This document shows, one piece after another, positions 6,194 to 9,367 of a DNA stretch of 9,367 nucleotides; within the stretch, counting starts at the first letter, position 1, and each line of letters opens with the position of its first letter. This stretch comes from an uncultured Odoribacter sp. (GTDB lineage: Bacteria; Bacteroidota; Bacteroidia; Bacteroidales; Marinifilaceae), in NCBI GenBank assembly GCA_905193145.1, contig CAJJNP010000133.1, positions 1 through 9,367 of the forward strand. The letters run 5' to 3'. Below the pieces are notes generated by a model. That model saw nothing but the letters and a program-made list of their open reading frames with translations. It was not told where the DNA came from and ran no database searches. Both the position numbers and the translations under genes were made by a program.

Positions 6194-6883
6194 ATGAAGA
6201 AACAGGATTTATTATTTATATTAGGGGTAGCAGTTTTGCTGCTACCCTTTTTTGTGTGCGAACCGGTTTATGATTGGTATCATACGTTTAATGTCGAGCA
6301 TGGCATGGTGATGAGTTTTATCAAATTTGCTGTTTTGTCGACCATGGGAGAGGTGATTGGTCTGCGTATCAGCACCGGGGTTTATAATCGGAAGGGTTTT
6401 GGAATACTGCCGCGAATGCTTGTTTGGGGTGTTTTGGGAATGGGTATCAATATTGCCATGATTATTTTCTCGAACGGCACTCCGATTGTGTTGCAGTATT
6501 TGGGAATGCAGGATGCTGTCGGTGTATTTCACAGTGAGGGACTTTCTTGGGGAAAGGTGTTGGTGGCTTTTGCGGTATCTGTAAGTATGAATACTTTTTT
6601 TGCTCCGGTTTTTATGACGTTGCATAAGATAACGGATACCCATATCATTGAAAACGGAGGGACATTGGCCGGATTTTTCCGTCCGATAAAAATGAAGGAG
6701 ACGATGATGAAGCTGAACTGGGGCGTTCTTTGGGGGTTTGTATTCAAGAAAACAATCCCTTTATTCTGGTTTCCTGCCCATACGATAACCTTTTTGTTGC
6801 CGGGAAATATGCGTGTATTGTGTGCAGCCCTTTTGGGGGTTGTGTTGGGCGTTTTGTTGGCGCTTGGGGCAAGGAAAAATTAA
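6194..6883 (+). CDS. Multi-pass inner-membrane protein of unknown function
   Basis: A 229-residue hydrophobic protein starting at ATG 6194, 4 bp after the preceding stop, so very likely co-transcribed and coupled. An upstream in-frame start at 6164 would overlap the preceding gene and adds charged residues in front of the natural membrane start. Hydrophobic segments are visible near 6-22, 39-57, 74-92, 122-140 and 205-225. Conserved-looking stretches are EHGMVMSFIKFAVLSTMGE, GVYNRKGFGILPRM, FAPVFMTLHKITDTHI and FKKTIPLFWFPAHTITFLLP. The composition, with a WFPAHTITFLLP stretch near the end, is weakly reminiscent of Mpv17/PMP22-type proteins, but I would not name it on that basis. The operon suggests a link to carbon metabolism or export of a product; this is inference. 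Confidence 0.85.
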   Translation: MKKQDLLFILGVAVLLLPFFVCEPVYDWYHTFNVEHGMVMSFIKFAVLSTMGEVIGLRISTGVYNRKGFGILPRMLVWGVLGMGINIAMIIFSNGTPIVLQYLGMQDAVGVFHSEGLSWGKVLVAFAVSVSMNTFFAPVFMTLHKITDTHIIENGGTLAGFFRPIKMKETMMKLNWGVLWGFVFKKTIPLFWFPAHTITFLLPGNMRVLCAALLGVVLGVLLALGARKN

Positions 6884-6987
6884 ATGCAAATGATTGTTTT
6901 CATTCCCTTTTCTTCCAATGAATATGTCAGTAAATCTGCAATAGTTGGTTTGGCAATCACATCGTGCGGCAGGGGATTTCCTGTATT
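6880..6987 (-). pseudogene. Possible remnant of a convergent gene (C-terminal 35 codons)
   Basis: The minus strand reads 35 codons with a protein-like composition, including PLPHDVIAKPTIADLL and YSLEEKGMK, ending in a TAA at 6880-6882. That stop overlaps the stop of the membrane-protein gene. There is no start codon, and an in-frame TGA lies just upstream (6988-6990). It would be the tail of a gene whose body is lost. I do not recognise the family, and a chance open frame is possible. Confidence 0.35.
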
Positions 6988-7112
6988 TCACTGCCAGGCA
7001 AAAGGGTGGGTTTGACAATCGGGAGCAAATTAAAGCCAGACGGGAAGTCGATAACGTGGTGGATGGGCATTATGACCAACAGCAGAAGAAAGGCTTTTCA
7101 ATAAGAAGATGA
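6945..7112 (+). pseudogene. Possible remnant of a gene C-terminus (55 codons, no start)
   Basis: An open frame directly after a TAG (6942-6944) reads through to a TGA at 7110-7112. It has a convincing protein composition, for example AAGDFLYFTARQKGGF and REQIKARREVDNVVDGHYDQ, and a basic tail ending FSIRR. There is no start codon, and its left end overlaps the opposite-strand remnant at 6880-6987, so at most one of the two is real in the overlap. It may be the tail of the gene that once preceded the DUF1016 gene. I cannot name the family. Confidence 0.4.
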
Positions 7113-7146
7113 CCCATGTAGAGGCATGTTCAAATAATCGTAATAT

Positions 7147-7181
7147 TTTGAGGTTCAGTCAAATAAAAATGAGCAACTTTG
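7147..7181 (+). promoter_or_regulatory. Weak promoter candidate for the DUF1016 gene
   Basis: TTTG at 7147-7150 and CAACTTTG at 7174-7181 resemble the Bacteroidetes elements. However, the -7 box lacks the leading TA and the spacer is 23 bp instead of 19-21. If used, transcription starts near 7186, which supports the ATG at 7202 as the translation start. Confidence 0.3.
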
Positions 7182-7201
7182 CAAATAAATTAAAGAGGAA
7201 T

Positions 7202-8251
7202 ATGGTTGACATAACAAACATACAAGAATCTGAATATGATGCAATTCTGCGACAGGCTGTCGCAGTTATTGACAGGACAAGAACAATGGTAGCAACAACA
7301 ATATGCTCTGCCATCGGTTCCGCCCATTGGGAAATCGGCAAACTGCTTCATGACAGAAAACTTGAAAGCAAGCATGGTAGCGGTGTCGTAAACCGCCTAT
7401 CCTACGACTTGAAACAACGCTATCCACAGATGGGTGTTTCTCCAAGAAATCTGTGGGATATGAAGAAGTTTTATGAGCGTTTCTGCGACAGTGAGCCAAA
7501 ACTGCGACAGACTGTCGCAGTTTTGCCGTGGGGACATACATTGACCCTGATGCGTAAGTTCGGCAATGACGATAAAGCCATGTTGTATTATGCGCAAGAA
7601 ATTATATCAAAAGGTTGGAATCGCGAACTGTTATCCAGTGCCATCACTCTTAAAATGCACTTAAAAAAGAATGAAACCTTGGATAATAATTTCGAGCAGA
7701 CACTGCCAGCCACACAAGCGATGTTTGCCAATGAAGTGTTCAAAAGCGGTTATAATCTTGGATTTCTTGGCGTAAAAGATCCAATTTTGGAAACGGAGCT
7801 GGAAACCCGATTGGTGGAAAAGGTCAAACATTTCCTTTTGGAACTTGGCAAAGGCTTCACCTATCTTGGAAATCAGTATGTGCTTGAATATAACGGAAAA
7901 CGGAGCAAGGTCGATATGCTTTTCTTCCACCGTGGTTTGCACTGCCTTGTAGCCATAGATTTGAAGATTGGCGAGTTTAGACCGGAGTATGCAGGTAAGA
8001 TGAACTACTACCTGTCATTGCTTGACCGCTTGGAACGCAGAGAGGACGAAAACCGTTCCATCGGCATCATTTTGTGTGCAGAGAAAGACCATGTGGAAGT
8101 GGAGCTTGCCTTAGAAGATATGGGCAAGCCTATTGGTGTGGCAGACTATCAGCTAATTGTTCCACAAGAGGAATTAAAGAAAGTGGTTGCAGACGAAATG
8201 GAAGCGTTTGGCAAAGAACTTCCTCTACGCACAGAAACAAAGAAGGAATAA
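7202..8251 (+). CDS. YhcG/DUF1016-type PD-(D/E)XK nuclease-domain protein
   Basis: A 349-residue protein when started at ATG 7202, just after AGAGGAA. In-frame ATGs at 7169 and 7109 are possible, but the first lies inside the weak promoter candidate and the second overlaps the previous remnant. The N-terminal DUF1016 domain has HWEIGKLL (42-49), LSYDLKQRYPQMGVSPRNLW (66-85) and the hallmark LPWGH (108-112). The C-terminal nuclease-like domain has ETELETRLVEKVKHFLLELG (197-216) and a PD-(D/E)XK core of KVDMLFFHRG (D238) and AIDLKIGEF (D253, K255). Family members are often found near type I restriction-modification genes and mobile elements, and are thought to act in DNA processing; the exact role is unsettled. 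No restriction genes are seen here. Two large DNA palindromes lie in the reading frame and encode LRQ(A/T)VAV twice. Confidence 0.88.
   Translation: MVDITNIQESEYDAILRQAVAVIDRTRTMVATTICSAIGSAHWEIGKLLHDRKLESKHGSGVVNRLSYDLKQRYPQMGVSPRNLWDMKKFYERFCDSEPKLRQTVAVLPWGHTLTLMRKFGNDDKAMLYYAQEIISKGWNRELLSSAITLKMHLKKNETLDNNFEQTLPATQAMFANEVFKSGYNLGFLGVKDPILETELETRLVEKVKHFLLELGKGFTYLGNQYVLEYNGKRSKVDMLFFHRGLHCLVAIDLKIGEFRPEYAGKMNYYLSLLDRLERREDENRSIGIILCAEKDHVEVELALEDMGKPIGVADYQLIVPQEELKKVVADEMEAFGKELPLRTETKKE
7247..7265. repeat. In-gene palindrome 1
   Basis: CTGCGACAG and CTGTCGCAG form perfect 9-bp arms around a single G. Read in frame it encodes LRQAVA (residues 16-21 of the nuclease-domain protein). Confidence 0.75.
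7497..7525. repeat. In-gene palindrome 2, 14-bp arms
   Basis: CAAAACTGCGACAG (7497-7510) pairs perfectly with CTGTCGCAGTTTTG (7512-7525) around one A. Its core is the same as palindrome 1 and in the same reading frame (KLRQTVAVL). A third half-copy, CTGCGACAG, lies at 7483-7491 in another frame. Confidence 0.8.
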
Positions 8252-8278
8252 ATCAGCATTAGGAATAAGAGGTATGCG

Positions 8279-8653
8279 ATGAAAAATGAAATTTATCATC
8301 CTATAAATATGATTGGTTGTGAGTGTTCAATCAATTTTATTAGCTACGATGCTACCGAGCTTATAGTTATACTTGACCGATTTGACAGTAATCGGAAAGT
8401 TACAATTCGCTTTAAGAATGTCTATGCGTATCGTATTACTCTTGAACATTTCAGAATTACCGAAGTAATGGACGGCTTAACTCTTCATTCTCAACCATTA
8501 TATGAAGTTGAAAATTCTTCATATTTGAATGAACTGATGGCGAGCGGGATGAATGTATTGTATGGTTCATCGCTAAATGTGAAGCATTATACGATAAACA
8601 CTACTGAACATATTGTTGATATATTAACCTCCGAAACTTATGTCATAGAATGA
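8279..8653 (+). CDS. Small soluble protein of unknown function (immunity-protein-like)
   Basis: A 124-residue acidic-to-neutral protein with no signal peptide or membrane segment. It begins 27 bp after the nuclease-domain gene; AAGAGG at 8267-8272 may serve as a ribosome binding site. The sequence alternates hydrophobic and polar residues (TELIVILDRF, KVTIRFKNVYAYRIT, EHIVDILTSETYVIE), suggesting a mostly beta fold. Its size, fold type and FKNVYAYR pattern recall immunity proteins of polymorphic toxin systems, but no toxin gene is nearby, so this is only a hint. The stop overlaps the next start (ATGA at 8650-8653), implying translational coupling to the small membrane protein that follows. 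Confidence 0.7.
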   Translation: MKNEIYHPINMIGCECSINFISYDATELIVILDRFDSNRKVTIRFKNVYAYRITLEHFRITEVMDGLTLHSQPLYEVENSSYLNELMASGMNVLYGSSLNVKHYTINTTEHIVDILTSETYVIE

Positions 8654-8850
8654 AACTGAAAGATAAACGGTTTTGGATATTTGAGGCAATAGTGCTGATA
8701 TGCTCACTCATCAGCATGATTATTTCATGGGCAAATCATTTTATGCTTCGTCCCATTTTGTTTCCTGCTGCTTTTTGTTTCCTGTTTCTTGTCGGAAGTA
8801 TCATCGCGTGGAAACTATACAACGGAAACCAATGGTGGAAATTGGCATGA
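8650..8850 (+). CDS. Small two-segment membrane protein of unknown function
   Basis: A 66-residue protein starting at the ATG that overlaps the previous stop by 4 bp. It has a basic start (MKLKDKRF), a first membrane segment at about 8-27 (WIFEAIVLICSLISMIIS), a second at about 35-54 (PILFPAAFCFLFLVGSIIAW) and a short tail KLYNGNQWWKLA. Coupled translation suggests it works with the 124-residue protein. The tail ends just where a different frame becomes protein-like, so the original gene may have been longer and frameshifted. Confidence 0.6.
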   Translation: MKLKDKRFWIFEAIVLICSLISMIISWANHFMLRPILFPAAFCFLFLVGSIIAWKLYNGNQWWKLA

Positions 8851-9016
8851 TACGGGAGAACGCCCTGCCGACTTACCGCCCGATGTCGGTACATACATTA
8901 CCGATAATGAATTGGTTGGAATCATATTGCTACTGTGGCTAATCATTACTCCTATTCTTTCTTGTGCGATTTCATACCCTGTCTCTCTACCCTTCGTGCC
9001 TCAGATAACTGGTTGA
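8826..9016 (+). pseudogene. Possible frameshifted continuation or overlapping gene, start unclear
   Basis: In the frame one base on from the 66-residue protein, the DNA stays open to a TGA at 9014-9016. It reads GNWHDTGERPADLPPDVG, then YITDNELVGIILLLWLIIT and a further hydrophobic stretch. This looks more like real protein than chance. No ATG or well-placed GTG opens it; the only candidate is a TTG inside the upstream gene at 8789. A single-base indel near 8820-8850 would fuse it to the upstream membrane protein, giving one of about 120 residues with three membrane segments. A programmed shift or sequencing error is not excluded. The left boundary given is approximate. Confidence 0.4.
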
Positions 9017-9074
9017 GAAATGGCAGCGCAACCAAAAGACAAGGAAAATCGAACAATATCCAACAAAATATAGC

Positions 9075-9082
9075 TACCTTTG
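9075..9082 (+). promoter_or_regulatory. -7 promoter box before the small degraded gene
   Basis: TACCTTTG fits TAnnTTTG and lies 14 bp before the ATG at 9097. No TTTG is found about 20 bp further up. Confidence 0.45.
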
Positions 9083-9096
9083 CAGTAGCTTAGACA

Positions 9097-9271
9097 ATGA
9101 GCCAAAATAAAGTGGAATATCGGAAATAAACTGTACCGAAAAAAGAAGTAACCGCTCGTATTGATACCACAAGTAGGTTAAAAATCAATAAAAGCATTAA
9201 ATCTTCACCCTTTAGAATGTACCCTAAAAGGTTATGACCATATTTCTGACTTATTACTTACAAACTATTGA
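9097..9271 (+). pseudogene. Small degraded gene, one stop and one frameshift
   Basis: From ATG 9097 the frame reads MSQNKVEYRK, meets a TAA at 9127-9129, then continues as TVPKKEVTARIDTTSRLKI. Near 9185-9195 the protein-like reading moves to another frame, which continues IKALNLHPLECTLKGYDHIS and DLLLTNY to a TGA at 9269-9271. Joined, this would be about 57 codons, basic at the start, the size of small DNA-binding or accessory proteins on mobile elements. The family is not recognised. The preceding -7 box fits an ancestral expressed gene. Confidence 0.4.
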
Positions 9272-9367
9272 GTAATAATCGGTTGTGAATACGTTATTTT
9301 GAAAATTTCCTATGTTTTCAATTTACAAGATAAGCATAACGCTTCTTTCTAAATCTAATATGTCTTG

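Larger units (their letters stand above)
6884..7201. other. Scar-like intergenic region before the nuclease gene
   Basis: No intact gene is present in these 318 bp. The contents are the two remnants described separately and a promoter-like region at about 7147-7181. I see no terminator hairpin with a T-run after the membrane-protein gene, and no repeats or target-site duplication that would identify an insertion. Confidence 0.5.
9017..9367. other. Right-edge region without an intact gene
   Basis: It contains the -7 box at 9075-9082, the degraded small gene to 9271, and an AT-rich tail. A weak hairpin in the tail (TTGAAAA at 9299-9305 with TTTTCAA at 9315-9321) has no clear terminator T-run. 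I see nothing else before the window end. Confidence 0.5.

Noticed and set aside
7247..7525. CRISPR array or IS ends from the CTGCGACAG copies
   Set aside because: Only three half-copies, irregularly spaced, inside a protein-coding frame; no spacers of equal length and no transposase.
9299..9321. Hairpin TTGAAAA/TTTTCAA as terminator or attachment site
   Set aside because: Short, AT-only apart from one pair, expected by chance in AT-rich DNA, with no supporting element.

Overview
The window looks like a chromosomal segment from the order Bacteroidales (Bacteroides/Parabacteroides type). Evidence: a FecR-type anti-sigma factor with the Bacteroidetes C-terminal domain next to an ECF sigma factor, promoters fitting TTTG-N20-TAnnTTTG, almost no Shine-Dalgarno sequences, and moderate-to-low GC. 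A class I fructose-1,6-bisphosphatase would fit Parabacteroides better than Bacteroides, which as I recall mostly carry class III; that genus call is a guess.

Left part (1-1806): a FecR-like anti-sigma factor on the minus strand, cut off by the window edge, is divergent from an ECF sigma-70 factor on the plus strand. Such pairs normally regulate a TonB-dependent outer-membrane uptake system; none is in the window.

Second part (1807-2889): a HigB toxin / HigA antitoxin operon with its own strong promoter. It is bracketed by two direct repeats of 101 bp (1706-1806 and 2789-2889, 96/101 identical). These are two copies of the 3' end of the sigma gene plus its downstream flank, so the toxin-antitoxin unit looks like an inserted or recombined cassette. 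The three differences in the coding part of the repeat are all silent.

Third part (2890-6883): an intergenic region with a perfect 11-bp-arm palindrome, a G-quadruplex-type G-run cluster and a strong promoter. It is followed by a tight metabolic operon: fbp (class I fructose-1,6-bisphosphatase), a fused alpha-beta ADP-forming acyl/acetyl-CoA synthetase, and a multi-pass membrane protein of unknown function. The gaps between these genes are 21 and 4 bp. The first two link gluconeogenesis with acetate/ATP metabolism.

Right part (6884-9367): accessory-looking DNA. A scar holds two overlapping gene remnants on opposite strands. It is followed by a YhcG/DUF1016-type PD-(D/E)XK nuclease gene carrying unusual in-frame DNA palindromes, an overlapping pair of small unknown genes (124 aa soluble and 66 aa membrane), an open frame that may be a frameshifted continuation of the second, and a small degraded gene with its own promoter-like box near the right edge. 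I see no integrase, transposase, tRNA, rRNA or CRISPR array.
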